64,000 nt of DNA from Hexactinellida sp. DTS-2022 (lineage: Eukaryota > Porifera > Hexactinellida), in assembly GCA_028753945.1 (NCBI GenBank), contig JAPNXP010000007.1:2418001-2482000 (forward strand), written 5' to 3'. Under the pieces are notes generated by a model. It did not search any database and was not told the DNA's origin. It was given only the letters and a program-made list of their open reading frames with translations. The position numbers and the translations under genes are program-made. Positions 1 to 11,946 of this stretch are shown in pieces; within the stretch, counting starts at the first letter, position 1; each line of letters starts with the position of its first letter.

Positions 1-410
1 CGCGAACTTATTCAAAATCTATTCTGGTCAACTTTTAACGATCAGATCCGTTGTCCACATAAATTTACCGTCGTTTAAGGGATCACTTGGCCATTGTTTA
101 TTCCTAGCAACGCAAGAATGTCTTGGGAATGCTACAACATTCCTTCCTCAAATTTTGTCCAAATCTATCGAGTGACCCCTTGTTCGACTCCCATCAGCTA
201 TCTGAGTTTAGTTATAAACATAGTGACACTCTAAATCGTCAATTGACGCTGTTTAATGACAATTTCCTTAGTTATCTTTACAGTATATTCTCTCTAATAG
301 TCTACCAGTGGGTAAAGGAGTAATGTGGACTATTAGAAAACATGGAATATAAAGAATTATGCCATAGGTAAGATTAAATATACATAATATACTAACATAT
401 GGTATAAGTA
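1..410. other. No recognised feature
   Basis: No exon, terminus or repeat recognised. Later HTT exons could lie here or beyond the left edge, but I found no match. Confidence 0.5.
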
Positions 411-660
411 TAGTAGAACTCGGTTAACACGTACCACCCTGGGAACCAGAAAAAATACGTACGAACCGAGGTAAGTCTTATCCGTTAGCATAATCCACAA
501 GTCAAGATACTGACTTGCTCAATCGTATGATCACGATGTAGGGTATTCGAGTCGTTATAACATACTTAATATTTAATGATGAGATTAAACTATTTTAGTT
601 GACACCTACTCACTTAAACCAATTACTAACTGGGTTTTGCTGATAGTTTTCTAGAGACGT
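411..660 (+). repeat. Partial pogo-like MITE
   Basis: Starts TAGTAGAACTCGGTTAACAC and matches the first 240 bases of the complete copy at 8358-8785 with many substitutions. The right half is missing. Confidence 0.7.
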
Positions 661-780
661 GCTAAAAGATGTTATTATACGGTAGACCAGGCTTTAAGAA
701 CTATTTAAAGCATTAATGTGTTAATAGAGCAGAATCTCCGGAGAATCCTAAGGCTCCGTTGTGGTTGGGCTACATTAGAC

Positions 781-932
781 CTATTGCAGCTATTCTAAAG
801 CTATAATAAAATGCAGTTTGCTTTAGTTGTCTCATTAAATCCCATCAAAAGATTAACAATAATATCTTGCGAAGAACTATCTAAATATTGTCTGAATGGA
901 GGTAATGGCGGAAAATTTAGATACGTGATGAA
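781..932 (-). CDS. HTT: HTT (huntingtin) candidate exon with two frameshifts
   Basis: Candidate exon that would follow the 1013-1150 exon across an 80-base intron (donor GTATGTCC, acceptor TATCAAG). Read in the phase delivered by that exon it gives SKFSAITSIQTI, then needs one T fewer in a TTT run to continue as DSSSQDIIVNLLMGF, and one T fewer in a TTTT run to continue to a donor-like GTCTAATG. The pieces resemble the stretch near the huntingtin C terminus (human QFMATVVYKVFQTL then DWVMLSL). The two defects are both in T runs, so either the base calls are wrong or the exon is decayed. An unmodified second frame ends in TAG at 801-803, which would give an early C terminus instead. Confidence 0.45.
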
Positions 933-1012
933 CTTGATAATATGTGAAAAATATGAAAATTACAAAAATACTATAATAATGAAGAAACAATACAAAAATA
1001 TGAAGGACATAC

Positions 1013-1150
1013 AGGTAGTGATTATGTTCAGAATAGAGTTAAAATATATTTGAATGATCGTTCGGAGGAATGGTGACATACGCGAAATCGTATTGTTTCG
1101 AAATAATTCCGTGCATCTACATGAAACACTTATACTAATACCAATTGTTG
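1013..1150 (-). CDS. HTT: HTT candidate exon
   Basis: A 138-base open exon on the minus strand. The acceptor is TTACTTCCTGGAG and the donor CACTACCT/GTATGT. It starts and ends in phase 1, matching the phase-1 end of the 1987-2299 exon upstream. It encodes about 46 residues including ISRMSPFLRTIIQIYFNS, which I place against the huntingtin stretch with ARILPQFLDDFF and DIMNKVIGEFL. Similarity is weak by eye, and the main support is position, phase and splice sites. The open frame extends beyond both splice sites, so the borders are inferred. Confidence 0.5.
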
Positions 1151-1986
1151 CTCCAGGAAGTAAAGACGTGGATTTTTTTAGATTTTCAAAGTAATTGAAT
1201 ATCTCTTTCAATAAGTTAAAAAGTATTTGAACACCACAATTATTGTAGTAATGTAAAACAAAGATAATTTTGATCTTCTTCCAGGCGCTGTGCGCATGTG
1301 ACTTGCTCAGTTTACTATTTGTTTGAAAAATTATAAATTTAATATTTTTCACTTAATTAATACTGTAGTTTGAGATGAAAAGAAAAACCCAAGGATTCAG
1401 TTTCCTGTGACTACCTTCTAAAGTGGTTTCGCATTGGGAGACAAAGAAATTCCCCATCTAAAAATTATTCTGGATGGGAAGGAGACTTTCTTTTCCTGAT
1501 ACCCAGGCACCACCTTCTCCCGCATTTCGCAACTGGTTTTATTTATGCTAGAACAAAATAATTGGGATGAGGTATAAAACACTCACACCGTATAGAATTT
1601 TGAGGAACAAATGTCCACCTAAGCAAATAAATTAAAAATACATTAGTTAAACTCAACTCTTTGTTACATACCTAGTAACTAGTATGTTGAAATAATAAGT
1701 CTATATATTAAGGTGCCCAAGGATTGTAATCTTACTATAATTAACAACTCATGAATTTCAACTAATAGAATTAAGTTTAACAAGAAATTCATCATTATCT
1801 ATGCAAATATATGATTCATAAGATTAGAAGATTGATTACGCACTGTACTAAAATAGATTAGTTTAACCAATACAATGCGGATATACAACCTCGAAAAACT
1901 ATAATGAAAACGATGCTTGTCTAACAAGAGATCAAATAAATAAAACTAACTACAAGTTCAAAATAGTTATAAAATAAATAAAATAC

Positions 1987-2299
1987 CTAAATACATGCAT
2001 TTAACAAGCAGTGATAGGGCACAGAATGATATGCTTGAACAAATCCCATCAGTCAAAAGTTTCAAAGTTAGATCCAAAATTGATGCTCTTTCTGGTTGCT
2101 GGGGTGATAAAGTGATTATTAGAAGCTCAAAAGCATATAATATAGAGTATAAAACATTCCAATTTCGCTCATTTTCAGATAATAAACAATAATTTACCAA
2201 TTGATCAATAAATTCAATTAAAAAGAGTTCATCTTTGAGAAGATATTTGTGATACAGTATAAGTTCAGTTCCAGCTGAGATAAGCACCAAAAGTTGTTG
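1987..2299 (-). CDS. HTT: HTT exon, C-terminal HEAT region
   Basis: A 313-base exon with acceptor TTTCATCAG and donor TTTAG/GTATTT, starting in phase 0 and ending in phase 1. It encodes 104 residues beginning QQLLVLISAGTELILYHKYL and ending ALSLLVKCMYLG. These align colinearly with human huntingtin [20 protein letters not shown] through ALGLMLTCMYTG, with LYSILYAFELLIITLSPQQ opposite IYHCALRGLERLLLSEQL between them. Huntingtin is a large alpha-solenoid scaffold, and this part lies in its C-terminal HEAT domain. Identity is modest but the spacing is almost gap-free. Neighbouring exons are 7 kb upstream (9360-9548) and 0.8 kb downstream. Confidence 0.82.
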
Positions 2300-2850
2300 C
2301 TGATGAAAGTATAAAGGTCTAAATACACAACGGGAATAAAATTGTAATCTAGATTAGGTAAATTGTGCAGTATTTATCAAAGTTTAACAGATATATTGTA
2401 ATAAATCAGCCATTTAATATACACAATTAATCTATTGCAATAAATTATATATATTCCTTCGTGAAATGAGATTAATTCCAAACCTAATAATGTAAATTTC
2501 ATTTGTATGAGAACAATGTTCGTTATTGTAAAGAGAAATAAATTCATTAAACAGTTACATTTTATAAAAATAGTAACGTAGTTTATTTATAGAAATCCAA
2601 TTTTATAATGTATCCAATATTTTGATACCAACAAATAGTTGTTGCCAAATATTATTTGTATAAAAACTATTTTTAAACAAATCTTTCGCGAATTGTCATT
2701 ATGACAATCATTAATTATATTATTTGTGAAAGATTATCGATTTCTACAGTTAACCATTTATTATGGAATCAAAACATGGTAATTTAGGTAAAATGTACTG
2801 ATTGATAATCATCAAAATTAAACTCAAGCAAGTATAAATAGTAGTACGTA

Positions 2851-3009
2851 CAGTGGATGGCGGTTATAAGCACATCTTCGGGAACTGCACTTAATGTGCT
2901 TATAACCGACATGTTCTTATAACCGACATAAATTATACACGGTATATGGCAACCGTTTCCCAACATAGTGTGCTCATATCCGATATGTTCTTATAACCGG
3001 TGTGCTTAT
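2851..3009. repeat. Truncated TA-flanked MITE
   Basis: TA followed by CAGTGGATGGCGGTTATAAG, with internal repeats of GCTTATAACCG/CTTATAACCGAC. Its far end is replaced by the hAT MITE that starts at 3010. Confidence 0.5.
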
Positions 3010-3372
3010 CAGTGGCGGCGGAACCACGGGGGCTACGGGGGCTATAGCCCCCCTGAAGATAATAATAGGGGGGCTTAGCCCCCCTCTAAAGTTCAGGCTT
3101 GTATAGGATTATAGGTCAAGTACTGTGATATACTTGTTTAATCTTTACCTGGCTAAAAGCAAATTTTGTATTTACACATCAAATCAAGAAATACTGTTTA
3201 TTGCCTGTGAGAGCTGTCCTAATTTAATTTCCACATTAAGTAGTAAATTCCACTTTATGTCTAACTATTAAGAAGAACTTAGTATAATTATATACCAACA
3301 ATAACTAATATTACCTATAATTTCTCAGTTACGATTTTCAGGCCCCTAAAAAAAATCATTCCGCCGCCACTG
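3010..3372. mobile_element. hAT-type MITE, CAGTGGCGGCGGAA family, copy 1
   Basis: Inverted ends CAGTGGCGGCGGAA and TTCCGCCGCCACTG (the right end imperfect). It contains runs of GGGGGGCT/AGCCCCCC that can pair. Homologous to the copy at 50725-51090, inverted. No 8-bp duplication is visible here, so the flanks were probably rearranged. Confidence 0.75.
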
Positions 3373-3429
3373 CCCACAGAGAGATGTCAGAGGTAGAGCA
3401 AATACATTGCAAAGTGTGAATCACTGATG

Positions 3430-5250
3430 TATTGCGCTATAAGACAACTTCCACCAAAGATACCCCAAACCTCATTACCAAGTACCTCATATGCATTATT
3501 TGTGAAGGATATCGTAACAGCCGGTGATAATCAAGCTTTGATTGATTTCTGATGAAATTATGGTTTTACTGGCTGACATTTTCGAAAAATCATTTGATGA
3601 TACATTTCATACTGTGCCCAAACAATTTACCAGCTGAGGGCAATATTTTATTATTGTTGATCTCTACGTCCTTCCAGCTATACACTGTCTTTTAACTGCT
3701 AAATCTCAAGAACTCTATAAGGCAGTATTATTCAAAATACAATCTATAATTCCTAAATTTAATCCTCAAATACCAATCTTCTCCTGGGAAATTGCACCAC
3801 GAAACGCGTTCAAAACAGAATAGTACATTGGAATCAAGCTACAAGGCTGTTGGTTTAATTACACCCAGCGAATTTGGAAAATGATTAAAAAGTGTAATCT
3901 GATAAATGCATATGACCATTATGCTGCATTTCCCACTTTTTTTCGTCACATTATGGCCCTCCAATTCCTTCCACCAGAAACAATATAGCTTGATTTCAAT
4001 GAAATTAAAGCCACAGCACTACACCTAACTGATCAACAATTTGTTAATTTTGCCAAATTGAAGCACTAAATACTAATAATGAGGATAAAACAAGTATCAA
4101 GTGAAGAGTTATCTATCTGGAAACAACGGAATCTCTACAATTAATGGGGCAGATATCTACAATGACAGATTGAAATCTATAATTAAATGCAACCAGCCAA
4201 GGATATGGAACTTTCTGGAAACACTTAACGACTCACGGATAACGAACTAGCAAGAATGAAAAATGGATTACCAATTACAAGACCAAAGAAATAAAGTTGT
4301 TAGTTAAATGAGGAGTATCGTCGTAATGCAAGATAAACTTATCAAAGGTGCTTTTTCGCCATCATAATATATTAAGGATATCAGTAAACGGTGGCACCTC
4401 TAACGGAAATAATTATATTTGATGTAAGTTAATAATTCCAACCACAAATGCTTCTATTATCGAAAATTGGAATGCATATTTAAGTGTGTTTGTTTGAGGG
4501 CAGTGGTTCCCAAACTTTTTTAACTCGTGAACCCCCAGATACCCGAAAATTTGGTGGTGCACCCGCAGGACATACTTAGGTCTGAAGGATTCTATTTACA
4601 AGGGCATCGATTATAAAAACAGGATGGGGGTGAACATCATTTGGTCTCATTAGGATGAAAAGCGTCAGAATGTAATAATATCACAAGGTTAATCTAAGTA
4701 TACATGTATTTATTTACGAGCGAGAGGAACAAGCGAGAAAGTTTTTCTGGGATGAAGAGGATTTTAAAATATCATTGAGTATTACTAACAATTTATGACA
4801 ACAATATTTTGCTGATTTAGGGAGGATAAAATTATGAGGTGCACCAATATTGGGGGGGAAGCGAATGCTAAAAGGTAGGTTGTGGTAAATTGACCAGTAC
4901 GGAACAAGCCCTCTCTGAAAAAGCGTCGGGTAACTTACAGAACACAATAGTAACAAATCAATATAGTCGAGAGATATAACTTGTAGATCATAACTATATA
5001 TTAAAAACTTAATTTAAAATGAACAATATTCATCCACTCCTTGTCCCGTGTACCCCCGAGATGTGTCCCGTGCACTCCCAAGGGGTTCATGCACCCCAGG
5101 TTGGGAACCACTGGTTTGAGGGCAAGAGAAACAACATGCATTGTCATGCCCTGCAAACCTGAAAATTGCTATGGAGATTGCAATACACAAATTGAAAAAC
5201 TTGGAGAAGCATGTCCTACTTATCGTAGTGTTATTAAAATATATATTAAA
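3430..5250 (+). pseudogene. Decayed MULE transposase, interrupted by a hAT
   Basis: From 3572 to about 3990 one frame, broken by TGA and TAG, shows the MULE signature: DDTFHTVPKQF (first catalytic Asp), LLTAKSQELYKAVLF, APRNAFK, GCWFNYTQRIWKMI (Cys/His region) and HIMALQFLPPE. The Glu region follows as ASIIENWNAY near 4450. A hAT at 4501-5113 splits the tail, and a further 130 bases after it continue the old sequence. Not functional. Confidence 0.75.
4501..5113. mobile_element. hAT non-autonomous element
   Basis: Ends CAGTGGTTCCCAAAC and GGTTGGGAACCACTG, the common animal hAT terminus. The direct duplication GTTTGAGGG (9 bases; 8 is typical) lies at 4492-4500 and 5114-5122. Inside is a GCGAGCGAG-type motif (4716-4741) shared with two other hATs in the window. 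Confidence 0.88.
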
Positions 5251-5409
5251 TGAAATAATCAAAGAATTTCTTATCTTCCATAGCTAATCATATTTCTAAT
5301 ACCTATTCTTAAAATCACTATTTTAAGCTTCAAAATAATAATCAGGAATAAAATAGATTGTAGAATATGCTATATAGGGCAGAAATATAATGGGAAAGCA
5401 CATTAAGAA

Positions 5410-5570
5410 CTTGTCCGACAAATGCCAATATAACACAAAGGTGCATGACAAATGCCAACATAGGGAAAAAGGAGTCGAACAATTGCCAACATAGCACAAA
5501 GGTTGTCTGATACATGCCAAAATAGCACAATAGTTGTTTGACAAATGCCAACATCCAAAGATTCGGACAA
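5410..5570. repeat. Minisatellite, 30-31-bp unit, five copies
   Basis: The word GACAAATGCCAACATAGCAC recurs with variation from 5417, 5447, 5477, 5509 and 5540. Both strands are open in several frames, which explains spurious ORFs here. Confidence 0.85.
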
Positions 5571-5649
5571 ATTCCAACATATGGTGTCTTGAAAGGATCT
5601 CATCACTAGATAATGGCAGAATTATTGCATTTGAGATTAACAATCATCT

Positions 5650-6460
5650 TTCGAGTTTAAAGGAATAATTTTAGCAATACATTCCAAATAGAAAAGATAT
5701 GAATTTAAATATGGGTAGGAAATCTTTTTCATACTAAAACAGAAACTATCCCATTTGAGCTGCAAAATGATTTTCTGACGGTATCAATGACTCAACATTC
5801 AAAATTTATTTCGAAAAGGAATACCTAGCAAGAGCCTGTGTAGAATTATTTCTTCATACGCACGAATCGGGAAGTGTGGACTGAAAATGTCAGTGATTTT
5901 TCCAACTACATAACTAAGTGAATCTCAATTTGAACTCTTGTTTGCAATATAATCCAAATTAAGGAAATGTTCTTAATGTGTAGATAATATCGTTTGTACA
6001 ATTTCTGCAATTAAACCAAGCATTTCACATATGAGTGAATGTACAATGCCAACGCTCGCATTAATTTCTTAACAATAATTTAGGTAAACATACTATAATT
6101 TCTTGATTGTCACCAGTAATATATAATTGAGTAATATTATTATTATGCTAATACTCATGTATCGTGGACTACAGCTTAATCTGTAGTATGCTAGGTTGGC
6201 AACGGTTACAAACAGTTGAGAAACACGGTTTAAAAGAAAAGTTATATTCCGGTTTTTACAGGAACTAACTATTGTACTACAGGGTTATGACTGAGTTTAA
6301 CCATAAATGTTAAATTTGTGTAACAGAAGCCCGCCCGATCGAAATTCGAATCACCAAATTATTTCTCATTATAAAGGAAGTAAAGCATTTCCAAGTACTG
6401 GTAACCAAATAATTATCGAATGACAAATAACAGACTGATACGTACTATCAACGATTCGTC
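5650..6460. other. No gene recognised
   Basis: AT-rich intron sequence. I see no splice-bounded open frame and no transposon terminus. Confidence 0.5.
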
Positions 6461-6465
6461 CCCAG

Positions 6466-6645
6466 TTGAGCGAAACTTTATTGAGCTCATTTGGGTTTCG
6501 CTCATTTGGGTTTCGCTCATTTGGGTTTCGCTGATTTGGGTTTCGCTGATTTGGGTTTCGCTCATTTGGGTTTCGCTCATTTGGGTTTCGCTCAATTGGG
6601 TTCGCTCAAGCGGGTTTCGCTCAATAAAGTTTCGCTCAACTGGGG
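6466..6645. repeat. 15-bp minisatellite with inverted ends
   Basis: About nine units of GCTCATTTGGGTTTC from 6484 to 6610. The outer units vary and form inverted ends: CCCAGTTGAGCGAAACTTTA at the left and its complement ending CAACTGGGG at the right. It looks like a MITE whose body is its own expanded terminal repeat. Confidence 0.8.
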
Positions 6646-7296
6646 AAACCCCCTATCAACATCATATATAGTAACTGCTAATAACAAGAAATGTACAATA
6701 TACATTTCTTATTATTAACAGTTATACATGATATTGATAGTGGGTAGATGTACAATGAGCATCTAATAACTATTATGTATATATAACTAACTTAAATATT
6801 ATTACTTTCTACAGAATACATAATTAATAAGTTTAACTTGAGTAAATTTTATACAATAATGAAATGTCATTCAATATTGTATAAAATACATTTCTTTACT
6901 AGGAGCACTCTTGGACACTCTCTTGGACAATTTATTTCTCAATTATATTTCTGATTCTAGATATGCATGGATTACGTGTATGTATGTACGCTTGTGTACA
7001 TGCATCCAAACTAATCACTAGTGTATACATGCATCTCCAAGTGAATATGGAAGAAATGACTAATTCATTGTCGTGCATATTCACTAGTGTCTCTGGACGA
7101 CAAATTTACGTTTTGATACTAATTGTTGGTGATAATAATTACAATCTGTGTTTTTAGTGTAATTGTATTAGGAACATTTAAACATATAGTCCAAATAAAT
7201 GATTGATCTGCAACCATTGGAAACGATGGCCTGTGACACAGATAGGCCTTTTCGTATTATCTGTACTATTAAAACACAAGGGTGTGTGTGTGTGTA

Positions 7297-7490
7297 TCAA
7301 GGAATTATCCAGGAGCGCGAGACGCTCCTTTTGGAGCATGATTTTTGGAAAATTTGAATTTAGGAGTGCAAAAATTTGGAAATATCTCCTATACCGTAAC
7401 ATAAATTTGTGATTTAGGCGTATGGAAATTGGATCAGACCGGTATTAGGAGCGTATTTACAAATGGCTGTATAATACACTGGTGTGTATA
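7297..7490 (+). repeat. Dispersed repeat, copy 1
   Basis: Starts AAGGAATTATCCAGGAGCGC and is matched in inverse orientation at 57555-57750 (TGGATAACTCCTTGAG end). Contains the inverted words GGAGCGCGAGACGCTCC. Family unknown. Confidence 0.6.
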
Positions 7491-7496
7491 TATATA

Positions 7497-7970
7497 CGTA
7501 GCCGGACAAAGTAATCGACCACCCAACATTTTCCCTTTGAAAATAGTACCATAGTAGGCCTAATAATATTGTTCAAATTATTAAAACTTTATGACATATT
7601 CTATTTTGAATTCATTTCGAATTTTTCGCAATCGAATTACCCATTGTAGATACTTTCAAATTGATTACATAGAAATGCGTTTGAAAATTATCAGCAAATG
7701 GCAACATGTGCTACCTGTTCCCATCACTCCCATAGTGGAAATTTAGGATAAGTGGTGCATAGTGGCACATAATGATAACTTTGAATCAACCAAAAAGGGA
7801 TTGAATTGAAAACTTCTACAATTGTTAATTCGAATGCGCAGAATAGGAATTTGTAATCGAAATAGCAATTACTCGTGCAATTTCAATACAATATCTTCCA
7901 TTGTTAAAACTACTATAGTACAAATTTTCAATGGTAAATGTTGGGTGGTTGAACACTTTTGTCCTCGCAT
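7497..7970. mobile_element. Tc1/mariner-like MITE (CGACCACCCAACATT ends)
   Basis: The left end has GGACAAAGTAATCGACCACC and the right end the complement of GGACAAAAGTGTTCAACCAC. A second, diverged copy of the left part lies at 54120-54437, inverted. The outermost bases are uncertain. Confidence 0.7.
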
Positions 7971-7974
7971 ATGT

Positions 7975-8290
7975 TTATATGTTCCGAGTTGATTGAAGAA
8001 ACTGGACGGTTTCCAAATGTGATTTTTGGCATATAGGGATAACCTTTGACACCAGCCAACATGTTGAGTTTCTACTCAAAATTTCTCACACCTCGACAAG
8101 TTATGACGTCATTGTCACATTTCGAGAAGCCTAAAAATTAACTTAATCGAACATTATTCGCGCCCACGAACAGATAACAATCTGAAGATCTAATAGAATA
8201 TGCACATTAATGATGCGGACACGTTGGTCACCAGATTTCCAATATGCTAACTCATTATCGCATGATGACGTAATCACAAAAATTTAAGTT
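7975..8290 (+). repeat. Dispersed repeat, copy 1
   Basis: From TTCCGAGTTGATTGAAGAAA to TCATTATCGCATGATGACG. A copy in inverse orientation lies at 51340-51665. About 80 percent similar by eye; no termini identified. Confidence 0.65.
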
Positions 8291-8357
8291 TCGAAATAAT
8301 ACGTAAATATCCTAGCGAAAAAAATATAATTCAATATAGGCAGTGTAAGTTCAGATA

Positions 8358-8785
8358 CAGTAGAACTCGGTTAAGACGTACCACCTTGGGAGACAAGAAA
8401 AAGTACGTACAAACCGAGGTACGTCTAATCCGTATGCATAATCCACAAGTCGAAATAATGACTTGTTCAATGATGTAAATCGATGTATGGTATATAAGTA
8501 TATAACATACTTAACGATAAGATTAATGTATTTTAGTTGTCACCTACTCACTTAAACCAAATAATACCTGAGTTCTGCTGATAGTATTCTAGAGTACGTA
8601 CTAACCGAATAAAAATAGATACATTTTATTTAATTGGGAATATAAATTGGTACGTCTTATCCGAGTACGTATAAACCGAATCATTTATAATGGATCAGAT
8701 AGGAGGAAAAATCGGTTATTAGAGAACAGTACGTTATATCCGAGAGTACGTCTTAAGCCGAGTACGTACTAAGCGAGTTCCACTG
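8358..8785. mobile_element. pogo-like MITE, complete
   Basis: Ends CAGTAGAACTCGGTTAAGAC and TACTAAGCGAGTTCCACTG, flanked by TA on both sides (8356-8357, 8786-8787). Many internal ACGTACTAACCGA-like words. TA duplication and CAGTRGAACTC termini are typical of Tc1/mariner-pogo. Confidence 0.85.
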
Positions 8786-8799
8786 TAGTTAGAAGAAAA

Positions 8800-9350
8800 A
8801 TCTAACATGCAGTAAAGTAGAAATATATTAAGGAGCTGTCAGCTTTCACAATAAATTGATATTTGCACAAAGCTATTAATATAATGTAAATTTGATATAT
8901 CTTGTGCAAATATCAATGAAAATTCATTCAAAAGAAATGTCGTGAGCGTAAATAGGAACCGATGAGGACATCAAACAAAACCTGTTTACTTTGCAAAATG
9001 ACAAAATATAGTAAAATTGCATAAATACGAAAGATTTTAGATAATGTCCCAAATTGTGTAACTTCTCAGGAATATCATTTTGGAATTCCTTGGAAATAAA
9101 CAAAATTTAGTATAACATAAGACATACTTCTAAACCTTAAGCACTGATAGTGATATATGCCGATTTAATTGTAGAAGACATATTTCTTACCTTTGCTAAA
9201 TAGGGAGGCATATACTCATTATCTATTAATTTGAGTTCGGGATACATTAACTATTAGAAAATACAAATAAAAGATGGATTATATAAACTGGCGCGTTGAA
9301 TAAATACAAATCATTTTATCTCGGAACCAAAAAAAGAATTATCAGAGAAG
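8800..9350. other. HTT intron sequence, nothing recognised
   Basis: AT-rich; no coding frame or terminus seen between the MITE and the HTT exon at 9360. Confidence 0.5.
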
Positions 9351-9359
9351 AACATACAC

Positions 9360-9548
9360 ATTGCGAGCATTCTCAAGTTCCGTAAGAATAAAAGTCGAGA
9401 CTTTAGAAATAACTGGCGAAAGATAAGCGCAATCTTCTTCCTGAAAGAGGAAAATTAATCCCTCAATGCTTGAAATATTAAGTGGAGGAGACGAAGAAAG
9501 TAAGCCATATTCTAAAACATCAAGTATTCCAACAATATGACCACAGTC
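9360..9548 (-). CDS. HTT: HTT exon, C-terminal HEAT region
   Basis: A 189-base exon of 63 codons, phase 0 at both ends. The acceptor is ATATTTAG/GACTGTGG and the donor CGCAAT/GTGTATG. It encodes DCGHIVGILDVLEYGLLSSS, then EGLIFLF and AYLSPVISKVSTFIL. These match huntingtin in order: KAVAEPVSRLLESTLRSS, HGVLYVLE and QLIPVISDYLLSNL. The phase fits both the exon at 38729-38884 (ends phase 0) and that at 1987-2299 (starts phase 0). The upstream intron is about 29 kb and contains the OTU-MULE transposon. Confidence 0.8.
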
Positions 9549-10250
9549 CTAAATATATAATTCGTTAATCGTATATAGGAAGAGTGGAAGATAATTACAA
9601 AATATAGAAAAATATTTTTTATATTAGAAGGGCTTTGATTTAAAGCTATATAAATGCTTAAGTTGTATATCATCCTCGAAGCCTAGATTTATACACTCCG
9701 TATCGGTCTAATACACTCCATTCCAATCAAAAACAAGACCTCAGATACCAATTAAATATTGTAAAGTAGGTTGATCGGAAAATAAATTTAAATACAAAGT
9801 TATATAGATCCCTTATTCTGACTGAACCAAAGTTGGCTTTATGCACAAATAACAGAGGATACGGAAATCGCCAAATCCATCTCGTAGAAGTCGTGAACAT
9901 TTTATAAAGTCATTCAGTCAAATTCCTTGGGAGACTTCGTAAAGATATCAAAGTTACTCATATAGAGTATAATCAATATTTACTTGAGCAATTCATACTT
10001 CAGGGTTAATTTATAGTGAGTGAATAAGTAAATGAATTAATTGATGAAATTTTGAGATGGAAATGCCATCAAATTACAAATTTATATCACGGTTACTAAA
10101 TAATAATAGTGGTTTGAATTAATTCATTTTGAATTATTTCGACTCAGTTTTAAAACTTAATTTTCGATTTTAAGATTGTCCATTATAAATGAACGCTATT
10201 ATCCCAAATGTATTAATTTGATATATAACTCAGGGCGCTTCACTTCCTTT

Positions 10251-10823
10251 GGTTTGTTCATAGACTACTTTAAAAAAGGACTGTAGGCTGCCAGCTCGGG
10301 TCCTGGAACTTGGGTCCATTGTGTCTTATTGATATCTCGTAATACGATAATGAAAGACACATTAAATGCATTATTGTCGTATAGGAAGTCATATTATGGG
10401 AGTCAATTGGTCATATTGCCTTATATCAAAAATTTGTGGGATGTGAGTTTTGCGGTTTTCACACTTTTCCATATATAGTAATATTCTCAAATTCTTGACT
10501 TCAGTTAGAGTTAGACATAAGAAATGTATTATTGTCGAATAGGAAGTCACATGTAAGGAAGATATTGGCATGTGGATGTGGACTATCACTAATTAGCAGT
10601 TCTCGACAAATTAGGTGGTTTGTAGGTTAGCCACCAAAAATCTTTCTTAAGCCACCAAATTTTTCCTTTGGAGGCTTAACTAATCCACCATTTGTGGATT
10701 ATTTGACCATGTGTAGAATATATTTTTTGTTGCATTATTTGTTATTAATATTAGTGTTGTTTTACGACATCAGAAGTTTGTTAAGCCATCAGTGGTTTGT
10801 TAAACCAGCCATTGTTTACTGAT
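10251..10823 (+). repeat. Left arm of a 2-kb inverted duplication
   Basis: Matches the reverse complement of 11700-12290 over about 570 bases. It carries two spaced copies of a word like AAATGTATTATTGTCGAATA (near 10372 and 10523) and a hAT MITE starting at 10597 whose inner end is missing. Confidence 0.8.
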
Positions 10824-11650
10824 TTAAATCGGTAGGAGGTCCAACTGGCTAATTTCTACCTTTTACACAGTCGCCCAAACACATTCAAAATGTGATTTAC
10901 GCACAAATATTTCTCTTCGATCTTTGAGACTCCCTGGATTATTTGGCATTGCCTCAATCTACCTATTCCGTTCATTTTAATCAGTATGAAAACGGAGTAT
11001 AAACTATTGCCCACATATCTAATTACACCATGTGCAATGCTTTGGCATAATTCGTATCCTGATGTCAGTCACTCAAACGCTTCAAGTAGGTGAATGCCAC
11101 TGATAAACAAAAAACTATTATAAAGAGCTGAACTTTAATAATCAAAGGTGGTTCAACAAATGTCAATAGATCAGTATTAATAAAAAATCCAGAACTAGCA
11201 TAATTTCATAAATTTACACATCGATGCTAAATAATCATTCTGGCTATTTTATAATCTCTAGTCATAAAATTTACATACTATACTATCAATAAATTTAACC
11301 ATAAAAATATACTATCATTTGTACACTCTTCGATTTATCCTCTTAAGTAGCGGATCTAGAAGTGGGCAGACACCCACCTAAGCCCCTCTGGATGTCTTCT
11401 CACAAGAACTTGTAGAGACTAGTAGGTTAGTTTTTGTAAAGATAATGTGATGTGTACAACAAACAGAATGATGATCGCAACTGGACATTCCAAGTTTATG
11501 CCAAGTATGAATCTCTAACTATAAATCTGTAAGAATATGAATCACTTAATATCTCCAACTCGTACACTGGGAAAATAATAACTTTGATCATATCTGGAGT
11601 TGTATAATAAGTAGGTAACTATGACACTACGAGTTATTAACTAATTACAG

Positions 11651-11946
11651 CAGTACTCGACAAAATGTAATTTTGATGGTGACCAATTAAACCACCACCT
11701 CAATTTTTATGGTGGCTAAATAATAAACAATGGTTGGGTTAACAAACCACTGATGGCTTAACAAACTTCTTACGCCATAAAACAACACTAATATTAATAA
11801 CAAATAATGCAACAAAAAATATATTCAACACATGGTCAAATAATTCACAAATGGTGGATTAGTTAAGCCTCCAAAGGCAAAATTTGGTGGCTTAAGAAAG
11901 ATTTTGGTGGCTAAGGCCAACAAACCACCTAATTTGTCGAGCACTG
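11651..11946. mobile_element. hAT-type MITE, CAGTGCTCGACAAA family
   Basis: Ends CAGTACTCGACAAAATG and TTTGTCGAGCACTG; right flank CTAATTAG, left flank CTAATTACAG (imperfect 8-bp duplication). Same family as 43829-44106, which has a perfect duplication. Confidence 0.8.

Noticed and set aside
6466..6645. Regular short repeats, CRISPR-like
   Set aside because: Units are directly adjacent without spacers, and the genome is animal.
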